A DNA stretch of 64,000 bases from Bradyrhizobiaceae bacterium (lineage in GTDB: Bacteria > Pseudomonadota > Alphaproteobacteria > Rhizobiales > Xanthobacteraceae), in assembly GCA_947481685.1 (NCBI GenBank), contig CANKHA010000003.1, positions 88,428 to 152,427 on the forward strand, given 5' to 3'. The stretch's first letter is position 1; every line of letters begins with the position of its first letter. The translations under genes were made by a program, and so were the position numbers. The notes beneath the pieces are model-generated. The model did no database searches. It was not told where the DNA came from and saw only the letters and a list, made by a program, of their open reading frames with translations. Shown here one piece after another: positions 27,263 through 38,218 of the stretch.

Positions 27263-27308
27263 GCGTGATCCCGAAAAGTGGGAACCTGTTTTCGGGCAAG
27301 ATCACGCT
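27262..27308. repeat. Dispersed palindromic repeat, copy B
   Basis: AGCGTGATC-CCGAAAA, middle GTGGGAACCTG, then TTTTCGGG-CAA-GATCACGCT. Same architecture as copy A with changed but still paired arms. It begins inside the gshA stop and lies between convergent gshA and the GT39 gene. Confidence 0.8.
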
Positions 27309-27317
27309 CTGGCAAGC

Positions 27318-27388
27318 AACGTGATCCGAAAAGCTTGCCGCCGGACTTGATCCGATGGTGGGAACCGGTTTTCGGATAAGATCACGCT
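27318..27388. repeat. Dispersed palindromic repeat, copy C
   Basis: GTGATCCGAAAA pairs with TTTTCGGATAAGATCAC. The middle is enlarged by about 28 bases before GGTGGGAACCGG. It is direct-tandem with copy B, 10 bases apart, in the same convergent gap. Confidence 0.75.
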
Positions 27389-27405
27389 CCAGAAATTAGC
27401 GTGTT

Positions 27406-29052
27406 TTACGGATTGCGCGTGACGGTTGACCGCACGATGGCGCGGCGGTCTTTCACCACGCCGATCGTCACGCCGAGGCGTGCGATATCGGTGATGGTTT
27501 CGCCGGCCATCCGCTTGTCGCAATCCATCTGCGTCGATGAGATGAAAAAATCCGCCTCATCCCATTCGTCGGTCAATATCCACTCGGGATGCTTCTTCGC
27601 TTCTTTCTCGAAGGATTGTTTCTCGCCGCAAACGCCGACCAGATAACGCGGGCGCGGCTTTCCCGTCTTCCCGTCGTGTTCGTCGAGATATTTCTCCAGG
27701 CTGCGCACCGCCTCGGGCATGACGAAGCTCCAGTAATCCATGTCGAAGCGGCGCGACGCGCCTTCGAGGCCGGAGACCAGCGGATTGAAGAATAGATATT
27801 CGTAAGGGTGCATGCGGACGAGCGTCACGGTGTTGCTCACGAAAGCCGTCGCGACCATCGCGAAGGCTCCTGCGAATAACACGCGATGCCTTGCGTGAAG
27901 CCCTGTCAGCAAGGCATCGAATCCGATGCCGGCGAGCACCGCCAGCGGCGGCACGACAAAGAGGAAATGCCGCATCCCGGTGAAAGCCGGGCCCTGTCCG
28001 ATCACCTGGCACGCCACCGGGAAGGCCGCGATGAAGATCACCATGAAGATTTCACGCTGGCGCATGGTGTGCAGCAGACCATCGCGCCTTGCGGCCAGGC
28101 CTGCCGCAACAAGACCGATCAAGGCACCGGACAAAATCGTCAGCGGCAGTTTGATGGCGAGGTAGGCGGGGATGTACCAGCGCGGCGCGTCGAACATCTC
28201 ATACATTTGCCCAAAGGCCAGCGTCTGGATGCTGTAGTGGAAGTGCGCAAAGGCGGAGATCGCGGTGATGGGATTCAAAATTTCGAGCGATGCCCAGGGC
28301 CACGCTGCGATCATGATGACATAAGCCACCAGGAAAGCGGGCAGGGCGTACAGAAGCGAAAGCCCGGCGAACTTTGCGCGGTCGGTCCACGTCGGGAGTG
28401 CAGGCAACCGCATCAACACAATAAGCCCGGCATAACCGACCATCAGCAGGCCGGTGGCGCGCAGGCCGAGTGCGCAACCCAGCATCATGCCGAACATCAG
28501 GATGTCGAAAGCCCGCGGCCGCGGCAGATCGCGCGCGCCGCGCATCAGAAAATACGTCGCACCCATCATCGTGGCGGCGAAGGGGATGTCCTTGGTGTGG
28601 TTGAACATGGTCCCATACCAGGGACCGCAAACCGCCAGCGCCAGCAGCGCCAACAGGCCAGCGCGCGGGCCCGCAACCAATCGTGCAACAGCCCAGGTGG
28701 CGACAATGCCGCCGATGCCGAACAGCGCGCAGAGAAAGTGACGGATGCTGAAGACATCAAACGGCAGCATGCGCTCGAGCAGGATCGAGACCACATCGAA
28801 CAAGCCGCCATAGAGATAGAGATTCTCGAAATGGAAGACGGCGTCGTCGGTAAAGCCGCTCGCGTAATACGAGAGGATCAACTCGCCATAGCGGTGCTGC
28901 ACCCATTCGTCATTGGAGACCGCATAGTCCCTGAAGGTGGCCAGCACCGTGATGGCGAGCGCCGTAAAAGCCGCGAGCGCCAGCAGATCGTAGAGATCGA
29001 CTGACGAAACGCGTGGCGACAGACGTTGCCGGAATGAAGCGACATGCGACAT
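27406..29052 (-). CDS. Polytopic membrane glycosyltransferase-like protein (GT39/ArnT-type)
   Basis: A 548-residue inner-membrane protein with roughly 10-12 hydrophobic helices and a soluble C-terminal tail of about 110 residues. The first periplasmic loop has AVSNDEWVQHRYGE, where Asp-Glu occupies the place of the catalytic acidic residues of GT-C enzymes, and the following loop has FNHTKDIPFA. These suggest a lipid-linked sugar transferase of the GT39/ArnT clan, acceptor unknown. The tail has two Cys-rich spots (VGVCGEKQSF, QMDCDKRM). It is preceded by a 248-base gap with no evident gene. Confidence 0.7.
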   Translation of the reverse strand: MSHVASFRQRLSPRVSSVDLYDLLALAAFTALAITVLATFRDYAVSNDEWVQHRYGELILSYYASGFTDDAVFHFENLYLYGGLFDVVSILLERMLPFDVFSIRHFLCALFGIGGIVATWAVARLVAGPRAGLLALLALAVCGPWYGTMFNHTKDIPFAATMMGATYFLMRGARDLPRPRAFDILMFGMMLGCALGLRATGLLMVGYAGLIVLMRLPALPTWTDRAKFAGLSLLYALPAFLVAYVIMIAAWPWASLEILNPITAISAFAHFHYSIQTLAFGQMYEMFDAPRWYIPAYLAIKLPLTILSGALIGLVAAGLAARRDGLLHTMRQREIFMVIFIAAFPVACQVIGQGPAFTGMRHFLFVVPPLAVLAGIGFDALLTGLHARHRVLFAGAFAMVATAFVSNTVTLVRMHPYEYLFFNPLVSGLEGASRRFDMDYWSFVMPEAVRSLEKYLDEHDGKTGKPRPRYLVGVCGEKQSFEKEAKKHPEWILTDEWDEADFFISSTQMDCDKRMAGETITDIARLGVTIGVVKDRRAIVRSTVTRNP

Positions 29053-29300
29053 GCGAATGGCTCGATGATGTCAGCTGTGCCGCGGCGAGGGGACAGACAG
29101 TCCCCCGTGCGTCGCTTTTGCAAATTGGCTTTGTTTTTGATTTTGAAGCATGCCCGTCCTCCCAGACACACTACTTTACCGGCGAAACGTGCCGTTGGGC
29201 GAGAACTTCTTTACGGAGCAGGCAAAGGTGCGACATTGCAGTGCAGCATCAGCGGTGGAACTTTGTTTTCCTGAGGAGCGGCCCGCCGGCAGCCGAAAAT

Positions 29301-30725
29301 TTAGGCGGTGCCGCCGACGGTGATCCGATCCATCCGGAGTGTCGGCTGGCCGACACCTACCGGCACACCCTGGCCGTTTTTGCCGCAGGTTCCGATCCCC
29401 ATGTCGAGCTTCATGTCGTTTCCGACCATGGTGATGCGGTTCAGGTCGGTCGGTCCGTTCCCGATCAGCATCGCGCCTTTCAGCGGCGCGCCGACTTTGC
29501 CGTTCTCAATCCGGTAGGCCTCGGTGCACTGGAACACGTATTTTCCCGACGTGATATCGACCTGGCCGCCGCCGAAGTTGACGGCGTAGATGCCGTTCTT
29601 CACCGAGGCAATGATCTCGCCCGGGTCATGCGCGCCGCCCAACATGTAGGTGTTGGTCATGCGCGGCATCGGGACATGTCCATAACCCTCGCGCCGGCCG
29701 TTGCCGGTCGGCTTCATGTTCATCAGCCGCGCGTTCTGCCGGTCCTGCATGTAGCCAACGAGAATGCCGTCCTCGATCAGCACCGTGCGATGCGTGGGCG
29801 TGCCTTCATCGTCGATCGAGAGCGAGCCACGCCGCCCGTGGATGGTGCCGTCATCGACAACGGTGACGCCCGCCGCTGCGACGCGCTGGCCCATCAATCC
29901 GGCAAAGGCCGATGTCTTCTTGCGGTTGAAGTCGCCTTCGAGGCCGTGCCCGATGGCTTCATGGAGCATCACGCCCGGCCAGCCGGGGCCAAGCACCACG
30001 TCCATTTCACCTGCGGGAGCGGGGACGGAGGTGAGGTTCACCAGTGCCTGACGCACCGCTTCATCGACGGCTAACTGCCACTGGGAGGCGTCGATAAAAC
30101 GGGCATAACCTTCGCGTCCGCCGAAGCCGAAGCTGCCGGTTTCCTGACGGTCGCCTTCACCCGCCACCACGGAAACATTGACGCGAACGAGCGGGCGCAC
30201 ATCGCGGTAGATCTGCCCATCGGCGCGCAGGATCTCGACCATCTGCCAGGTCGCGCCGAGGCTTGCGGATACCTGCCGCACACGCGGGTCCTTGGCGCGG
30301 GCCGCCGCGTCGATGGTTTCGAGCAGTTTCACTTTTGCTTCGAAGCCGGGCTCGGCCAGCGGATTGTCGTCGGAATAAAGCTTCACGTTGCTGCGGGTGG
30401 GGGCATCGGCATAGCTGCCGCTGTAGCCGCCCTTGACCGCGCGCACCGTGTCGGCGGCGCGGCCGATCGCCTGCTCCGACATATCGGAGGCATGGGCATA
30501 GCCGACCGCTTCGTCCTTTACCGCACGCAGGCCGAAACCTTGCGAGGTGTCATAGGTCGCCTGCTTCAGGCGTCCGTTATCGAACATCAGGGCTTCCGAC
30601 TGGCGATATTCCAGGAATAATTCGCCGTCATCGGCGCCTTCCAGCGCACGGTCGAGATGCTTGCCGACCTGCACAGGGTCTAGGCCTGCGCGATCGAGGA
30701 GGGAGGTGGGCGAGGAATCAGCCAT
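29301..30725 (-). CDS. tldD: Metalloprotease TldD
   Basis: A 474-residue zinc protease subunit that with TldE/PmbA digests unfolded peptides and matures some peptide products. The zinc site HEAIGHGLEGD (HExxxH) is near residue 255, the third ligand in the late segment FGGGQVDITSGKYVFQCTEA. It is normal family length. No PmbA partner gene lies in the window. Downstream of IalB on the same strand with 93 bases between, and 248 bases before the GT39 gene. Confidence 0.95.
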   Translation of the reverse strand: MADSSPTSLLDRAGLDPVQVGKHLDRALEGADDGELFLEYRQSEALMFDNGRLKQATYDTSQGFGLRAVKDEAVGYAHASDMSEQAIGRAADTVRAVKGGYSGSYADAPTRSNVKLYSDDNPLAEPGFEAKVKLLETIDAAARAKDPRVRQVSASLGATWQMVEILRADGQIYRDVRPLVRVNVSVVAGEGDRQETGSFGFGGREGYARFIDASQWQLAVDEAVRQALVNLTSVPAPAGEMDVVLGPGWPGVMLHEAIGHGLEGDFNRKKTSAFAGLMGQRVAAAGVTVVDDGTIHGRRGSLSIDDEGTPTHRTVLIEDGILVGYMQDRQNARLMNMKPTGNGRREGYGHVPMPRMTNTYMLGGAHDPGEIIASVKNGIYAVNFGGGQVDITSGKYVFQCTEAYRIENGKVGAPLKGAMLIGNGPTDLNRITMVGNDMKLDMGIGTCGKNGQGVPVGVGQPTLRMDRITVGGTA

Positions 30726-30818
30726 GAAGGTGGGTCCGGAGTGAATGTTTCAAACCGAAAGATAAGCGCTCGGCGGCTCAGCCGCGAGGGGGCAACCGGC
30801 CGGGATTTTGCGCCCCGA

Positions 30819-31367
30819 TCACGGCAATTTGTCGAAGCCCTGGGCAAAGCCTTTGAGGCTCAACGGGAATCCGATGCCCTCTTCCGGCGTAAAGAAAATA
30901 ATGAAGGTGGCGCTTTGGCCGGTGCGTAGCGCCTTTAACAGGGCGTCTTCCATCACCACTTCGGCCATGCAGCCACCCAGCACGCATTTGGTGAAACCGG
31001 CCCGGCCGACGTTCTGCTTGTCGATGGTCAAACCGAGTCCCGCGGGAATCAGCACTCCTAGCGGGGCGATCACCCGCATTACCAAGGTTTTTGTGTCGGC
31101 AGTCTTGAGTATCAAAACCGTAAGGCCGGTATTGACCCGGTCTTCCGCAACCACGCTTTGCATCAGCGCGCATTGCTCGCTTTGTGCCCCGGGCGGGGTG
31201 TCGCAACGAATCTGCCAGTCTTGATGGACGGAGCGGACCACCCCCTGTGCCTGAGCGGAACCCGGGAATCCGGCGAGTCCAGCCAGCGTTATGGCTGCGG
31301 CAACGGCCGTTTTCAGCGCACCTGTGCGCAAGTCACATCGGAAAAGGTCTTGGCGAAAAGTGCCCAT
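30819..31367 (-). CDS. Invasion-associated locus B (IalB) family protein
   Basis: A 182-residue exported protein with an N-terminal signal (about 17-41, ending GSAQAQ). The mature domain has DWQIRCDTPP, CALMQSVVAED, then VMRVIAPLGVLIPAGLGL and FTKCVLGGCMAEV, the arrangement of IalB proteins, with four conserved Cys. First named in Bartonella, the family is widespread in harmless rhizobia, so the name does not mean virulence. Function unknown. It is divergent from coxB. Confidence 0.88.
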   Translation of the reverse strand: MGTFRQDLFRCDLRTGALKTAVAAAITLAGLAGFPGSAQAQGVVRSVHQDWQIRCDTPPGAQSEQCALMQSVVAEDRVNTGLTVLILKTADTKTLVMRVIAPLGVLIPAGLGLTIDKQNVGRAGFTKCVLGGCMAEVVMEDALLKALRTGQSATFIIFFTPEEGIGFPLSLKGFAQGFDKLP

Positions 31368-31693
31368 CGTTCAATCCCCGGCCGGCTGCTGCTGGCCTTT
31401 GGCGACCGAATCGCCCCGATACGGTCGATATCATAGCTTCGGCCACAATCCACGGGGCTTGTACGTGCCTTTTCTAAAAAGGCCCGGAAGCCACGTTGCG
31501 ACATAGCAGAACTGGATTTGGTGCATTGCGACTGAGCCCGAATTGTGGTTTGAGAAACTGGGATTTCTCCCTGTCCCGCTGCCCCTGCCCAAGCGCCGCG
31601 CTTTGTGGCGGACGCCGCGAATCCAAGCCGCGGTGCATGGTTCGGCAGGAAGCTCACGGCCCGATTTTTTTCGTCGAAGGAGCGAATACGACG
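31368..31693. other. Divergent control region between ialB and coxB
   Basis: 326 bases with no gene seen. It holds a perfect 17-base dyad, GCCTTTT-CTA-AAAAGGC, at 31467-31483, and GAAGGAG, the coxB ribosome site, near 31675-31681. A T-run after GGCCCG near 31660-31670 precedes that site. Promoter boxes could not be placed with confidence. Confidence 0.4.
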
Positions 31694-34241
<2,548 letters not shown>

Positions 34242-34269
34242 GCCTCGGGCGAGGGCGAAAAGGAAACCG

Positions 34270-35202
34270 ATGTCGCTCGCAAGCGAAAGCGAAGATACAG
34301 GCGCTCATTTCAGCTCGGCCGAGGTAGGCGACTATCTCGCGCTGCTGAAACCGCGCGTGATGTCGCTTGTGATCTTCACGGCTTTTGTCGGGCTGTTTCT
34401 TGCGCCTGTGCCGATGCATCCGCTGATGGCCTTCATCGCGCTGCTTTGCATCGCGGTCGGGGCCGGTGCCTCCGGTGCGTTGAACATGTGGTACGACGCC
34501 GACATCGACGCGCGCATGCAGCGCACCAGCGCACGCCCGATCCCGGCGGGTCGTATCCTGCCCGGCGAGGCGCTGGGTTTCGGATTGTTGCTGGCGGGTT
34601 TCTCGGTGGTGATCCTGTCGCTGCTGGTGAATCTCGTCGCCGGCGCGCTGCTTGCCTTCACCATTTTCTTCTATGCGGTTGTCTACACGATGTGGTTGAA
34701 GCGCTGGACGCCTCAGAACATCGTGATCGGCGGTGCGGCCGGCGCATTCCCGCCGATGATCGGCTGGGCCGCCGCCACCGGTGGCATCAGCATGGAATCG
34801 GTGCTGCTGTTCCTGATCATCTTCTTCTGGACGCCGCCGCATTTCTGGGCGCTGTCGCTTTATCGCTCGGAGGACTATGCGCGCGCGGGTATCCCGATGC
34901 TGCCGGTGGTCTCCGGTAAGCGCGAAACACGCAAGCAGATCCTGCTCTATACGCTGGTGCTGGTGCCGCTTGGCGTCGCGCCCTGGCTGATCGGTTTTGC
35001 CGGGCCGATTTACGGCGTCGTTTCGATCGTGACCGGTTTTGGCATGCTGGCGCTGGCGATACGGTTGATAACCGACAAGTCCGACCGCGCTGCCAAGCAT
35101 CTCTTCGCGTTCTCGATCCTCTATCTGTTCCTGCTGTTTGCTTTCCTTCTGATCGATCGCGTCTTGAGCGTCTTTTTGGGTCCCCATTTGGGTTTCCTGT
35201 GA
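34270..35202 (+). CDS. ctaB: Protoheme IX farnesyltransferase (heme O synthase)
   Basis: A 310-residue UbiA-superfamily membrane enzyme that adds a farnesyl group to heme b, giving heme o for the oxidase. The prenyl-diphosphate-binding motif [19 protein letters not shown] is near residues 76-94, and the second acidic-aromatic loop is [20 protein letters not shown] near 192-211. About nine helices. It is placed between ctaD and ctaG as in many alphaproteobacteria. Heme A synthase, needed next, is not in the window. Confidence 0.95.
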   Translation: MSLASESEDTGAHFSSAEVGDYLALLKPRVMSLVIFTAFVGLFLAPVPMHPLMAFIALLCIAVGAGASGALNMWYDADIDARMQRTSARPIPAGRILPGEALGFGLLLAGFSVVILSLLVNLVAGALLAFTIFFYAVVYTMWLKRWTPQNIVIGGAAGAFPPMIGWAAATGGISMESVLLFLIIFFWTPPHFWALSLYRSEDYARAGIPMLPVVSGKRETRKQILLYTLVLVPLGVAPWLIGFAGPIYGVVSIVTGFGMLALAIRLITDKSDRAAKHLFAFSILYLFLLFAFLLIDRVLSVFLGPHLGFL

Positions 35203-35218
35203 GTTTGGAACGAGCGTC

Positions 35219-35383
35219 ATGAGCGAACCGCAGCAAGAAAAAGGGATCGTGCTCACCGATGAGCAGAAGCGCCGCCGCCGCGCGCGCTCCGTTGCCATCG
35301 CGGTGGTGCTTGGGTGTCTGGCCGTGTTGTTTTATCTGGTGACTCTGGTGAAGGGTCCCGGTGTGCTGCAACGGCCGCTGTGA
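35219..35383 (+). CDS. Small CoxF-like membrane protein of the cox operon
   Basis: A 54-residue protein, shorter than the usual calling limit. The N-terminal 24 residues are charged (EQKRRRRAR), followed by one hydrophobic helix (about 25-42, [17 protein letters not shown]) and a short tail. Its location between ctaB and ctaG is the place of the small CoxF-type protein seen in other alphaproteobacterial oxidase loci. It starts 16 bases after the ctaB stop and ends 7 bases before ctaG. It probably has a structural or assembly role. Confidence 0.72.
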   Translation: MSEPQQEKGIVLTDEQKRRRRARSVAIAVVLGCLAVLFYLVTLVKGPGVLQRPL

Positions 35384-35390
35384 GAACGTC

Positions 35391-35987
35391 ATGACCACGG
35401 GCACCACACACGCATACAAAAGCCGGCGCGACGTCGTCGTGGCTGGCGCTTGCGGCGCAACCGTCGCGCTCATGGTCGGTGCAGCCTATGCGGCGGTACC
35501 GCTCTACAACTGGTTCTGCCGCGCCACCGGTTTTGGGGGCACCACACAAGTTGCAAAGGCGGCGCCGGATCAGATGCTTGGCCGCACCGTCTCGGTGCGC
35601 TTCGATGCCAATGTTGCGCCCGGACTGCCGTGGCGTTTCGTGCCGGAGAAGAACATCATCGACGTTCGCATCGGCGAGGTGCTCACGGTCAACTACACCG
35701 TAACCAACCTTGCCGCCCGCGTAACCGTCGGGCAGGCGGCCTATAATGTTACCCCGCCCACCACCGGCGCCTATTTCCAGAAGATCAACTGCTTCTGCTT
35801 CACCGAGCAGACCATGAATCCGGGCGAAACCCGCGAAATGCCTGTTGTCTTCTATGTCGATCCGGCGCTGGCGAAGGACGCGGAGCAGGACGGGCTCAAT
35901 ACGATCACGCTTTCCTACACCTATTTCCCGGTGAAGGCCGAACCAGTGGCGGTCAACGCGCAGCCGGGTGCAAAGCAGTTTAACTAG
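35391..35987 (+). CDS. ctaG: Cytochrome c oxidase assembly protein CtaG (Cox11)
   Basis: A 198-residue copper chaperone that delivers Cu to the CuB site of subunit I. One N-terminal helix (about 13-35) anchors a periplasmic beta domain; [16 protein letters not shown] follows the helix and the Cu-binding CFCF-type motif is in INCFCFTEQ near 128-136. Normal length. ATG 35391 follows the small ORF by 7 bases; the upstream in-frame ATG overlaps it and lacks a ribosome site. Confidence 0.95.
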   Translation: MTTGTTHAYKSRRDVVVAGACGATVALMVGAAYAAVPLYNWFCRATGFGGTTQVAKAAPDQMLGRTVSVRFDANVAPGLPWRFVPEKNIIDVRIGEVLTVNYTVTNLAARVTVGQAAYNVTPPTTGAYFQKINCFCFTEQTMNPGETREMPVVFYVDPALAKDAEQDGLNTITLSYTYFPVKAEPVAVNAQPGAKQFN

Positions 35988-36049
35988 GACGACGCGACAA
36001 CCGAGCGCGCGCCAGCGCCGCTCAGAGACGAAGGACGGAGAAGATCACG

Positions 36050-36904
36050 ATGGCCGACGCACACGCAGCAAAGCATCACGATTATCACCTGGTCGATCCG
36101 AGCCCGTGGCCGGCCGTCGGATCGGTCGCGGCCTTCATCGCCGCGGTCGGCGCCATCGCCTGGATGCATCACATGTTTGCCGGTGCGCCGATCGTGTTCG
36201 CCATCGGCTTCGCCGGCATCCTCTATACGATGATGATGTGGTGGCGCGACGTGATCCGCGAAGCGGAGTTTCAGGGACATCACACCCGCGTGGTGCAGCT
36301 GCATCATCGCTACGGCATGCTGCTGTTCATTGCGTCCGAGGTGATGTTCTTCGTTGCCTGGTTCTGGGCTTATTTCAACACCGCGCTGTTCCCCGACGAA
36401 TTGAAAGACGTTGCGCGCGTTGCAGCCACTGGCGGCGTCTGGCCGCCGAAGGGCATCATAACCTTCGATCCATGGCACCTGCCGCTGTTGAACACGCTGA
36501 TCCTGCTCACGTCGGGCACCACGGTCACCTGGGCGCATCACGCCCTCCTGCATAACGACCGCGAAGGCGTAAAGAAGGGCTTGATTCTGACGATCCTGCT
36601 CGGCCTCACTTTCACCTGCGTGCAGGCTTACGAATACATGCACGCCGCGTTTGCTTTCAAAGGCAACATCTATGGCGCTACCTTCTTCATGGCGACCGGA
36701 TTCCACGGCCTGCATGTCATCATCGGCACCATCTTCCTGTTTGTGTGCCTGATCCGCGTTCAAAAAGGACAGTTCACCTCAACGCAGCATCTCGGCTTCG
36801 AGTTTGCCGCCTGGTACTGGCATTTCGTTGACGTGGTCTGGCTGTTCCTGTTTGCCTGCATCTACGTCTGGGGCGCGGGCGCACACGTCGCTATCGAGCA
36901 CTAG
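36050..36904 (+). CDS. coxC: Cytochrome c oxidase subunit III
   Basis: A 284-residue, seven-helix core subunit of aa3 oxidase. [12 protein letters not shown] near residues 7-18, [16 protein letters not shown] and the conserved late Glu-containing [18 protein letters not shown] are typical. It stabilizes proton uptake and does not bind metal itself. RBS ACGGAGAAG. Last of the classical cox genes; a strong hairpin follows at 36954. Confidence 0.97.
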   Translation: MADAHAAKHHDYHLVDPSPWPAVGSVAAFIAAVGAIAWMHHMFAGAPIVFAIGFAGILYTMMMWWRDVIREAEFQGHHTRVVQLHHRYGMLLFIASEVMFFVAWFWAYFNTALFPDELKDVARVAATGGVWPPKGIITFDPWHLPLLNTLILLTSGTTVTWAHHALLHNDREGVKKGLILTILLGLTFTCVQAYEYMHAAFAFKGNIYGATFFMATGFHGLHVIIGTIFLFVCLIRVQKGQFTSTQHLGFEFAAWYWHFVDVVWLFLFACIYVWGAGAHVAIEH

Positions 36905-36953
36905 AATAGCCGCTGCGTGGCTTGATCCACGCATCTGCGACGACCAGATAGGT

Positions 36954-36985
36954 GATGGCCGGGGTAATCCCGGCCATCGCGTTTT
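36954..36985 (+). terminator. Rho-independent terminator candidate after coxC
   Basis: Perfect 10-bp stem GATGGCCGGG-GTAAT-CCCGGCCATC, then GCGTTTT. It lies 50 bases after coxC and 35 before the DUF983 start, so read-through or a second promoter is needed for DUF983 and SURF1. Confidence 0.65.
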
Positions 36986-37019
36986 CAGGCGGCAAGGATC
37001 ATTGCCAAGGAACGTTGCC

Positions 37020-37412
37020 ATGGCCGAGGCCGACATTCCGACCACGCCTCCATCCCCCTATGTGACGGGATTGACCTGCCGCTGTCCGGCCTGCGGCAAG
37101 GGCCGCATGTTCCAGAATTTCCTGTCGGTGCGTCCACGCTGCGAGGCCTGTGGCCTCGACTATAGCTTTGCCGATGCGGGCGACGGCCCCGCGATCTTCA
37201 TCATGATGTTTTCAGGTTTCGTCGTGGTGGCGGCTGCCCTCGCGGTGGAGGTGCTGTATCAGCCGCCATACTGGGTGCATGCGGTCTTGTGGTTACCGCT
37301 GATCTTGGTGGTGACGTTGTTGCCGTTGCGCGCGGTGAAGGGCCTGCTCATTGCCTTGCAGTACCACCACAAGGCAGCGGAAGGCCGGCTCGAGAAGCGG
37401 AGTGAATCATGA
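37020..37412 (+). CDS. DUF983 family zinc-finger membrane protein
   Basis: A 130-residue protein with two Cys-x-x-Cys pairs (CRCPACGKGRMF at about 17-28, RCEACGLDYSFADAGDGPA at about 38-56), a zinc-ribbon pattern, then two hydrophobic helices (about 58-80 and 85-107). DUF983 proteins are regularly coded in cox loci beside SURF1 and may help oxidase assembly. ATG 37020 follows CAAGGAACG; upstream frame runs over coxC. Its stop overlaps SURF1 by four bases. Confidence 0.85.
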   Translation: MAEADIPTTPPSPYVTGLTCRCPACGKGRMFQNFLSVRPRCEACGLDYSFADAGDGPAIFIMMFSGFVVVAAALAVEVLYQPPYWVHAVLWLPLILVVTLLPLRAVKGLLIALQYHHKAAEGRLEKRSES

Positions 37413-38161
37413 GTGCAGCGCGGCGCGGTTTTTTGGTGCCCGGCATTGCGACACTGATTGCCTTGGCGATCCTGCTTGCGCTCGGGACCTGGCAGCTTCA
37501 GCGCAAGGCCTGGAAGGAAGACCTGATTGAGACGCTGACGCGCCGGCTCGGTGCCCCGCCAATCGATCTTCCTCCGCCATCGCAGTGGGCATCGCTGCGC
37601 CAGGACAAGGATGAGTTCACCCGCGTCAAACTCCGTGCCGAATATCTCCAGGACAAGGACGCAGTGGTTTGGGCGACCGGTTCGGGCCTGCGTGACGATG
37701 TCAAAGGGCCGGGCATTTTCGTCTTCACGCCCGCTGCGGTCACGCCAGGCGCGACAATTGTGATCAACCGCGGCTATATCGCCGATCAAAAGCCGACCGG
37801 TGCAACCAAGCGTGCTCCGCCGGTCGCGGGCCCCGCCGAGATCACCGGCATCCTGCGCTGGCCGGAGCCGAAAGGCTGGGAGCTGACCACATCTTACGAC
37901 AAGGGTGCGCAGCTATGGTTCGTGCGCGACCAGATGGCGATGGCGCGGGAATATGGCTGGCAGAATGTCGCGCCGTTTTATATCGAACGCGATGCGCAAC
38001 AGCCCACCGACGGCATCGCCTCGCCCGGACAATTCAAGGCTCAACTGCCGGACAATCACCTGCAATATGCGGTGACCTGGTACGGCCTGGCTCTGGTGCT
38101 GATCGGGGTCTTTGGTTTTTGGGTCCGCAGCCGAGGCCGTCACCCACAGGACGAGACTTAG
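37409..38161 (+). CDS. SURF1-family cytochrome oxidase assembly protein
   Basis: A 250-residue protein with one helix at each end (about 8-28 and 222-240) and a periplasmic domain between. LGTWQLQRKAWKEDLI follows the first helix, and LPDNHLQYAVTWYGLAL begins the last, including the conserved His linked to heme a binding. Surf1 helps load heme a into subunit I. It is translationally coupled to DUF983 (ATGA). Confidence 0.92.
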   Translation: MSAARRGFLVPGIATLIALAILLALGTWQLQRKAWKEDLIETLTRRLGAPPIDLPPPSQWASLRQDKDEFTRVKLRAEYLQDKDAVVWATGSGLRDDVKGPGIFVFTPAAVTPGATIVINRGYIADQKPTGATKRAPPVAGPAEITGILRWPEPKGWELTTSYDKGAQLWFVRDQMAMAREYGWQNVAPFYIERDAQQPTDGIASPGQFKAQLPDNHLQYAVTWYGLALVLIGVFGFWVRSRGRHPQDET

Positions 38162-38218
38162 GTCTTTCGCCGCCTCCACTTCGGCTGCTAGCATCGGGCA
38201 GCGTCGGGGGGCGTTTTC

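Noticed and set aside
30773..30785. GCGGCT-C-AGCCGC dyad between ialB and tldD
   Set aside because: Short and GC-only with no T tract; it could be chance, so it is not listed as a terminator.
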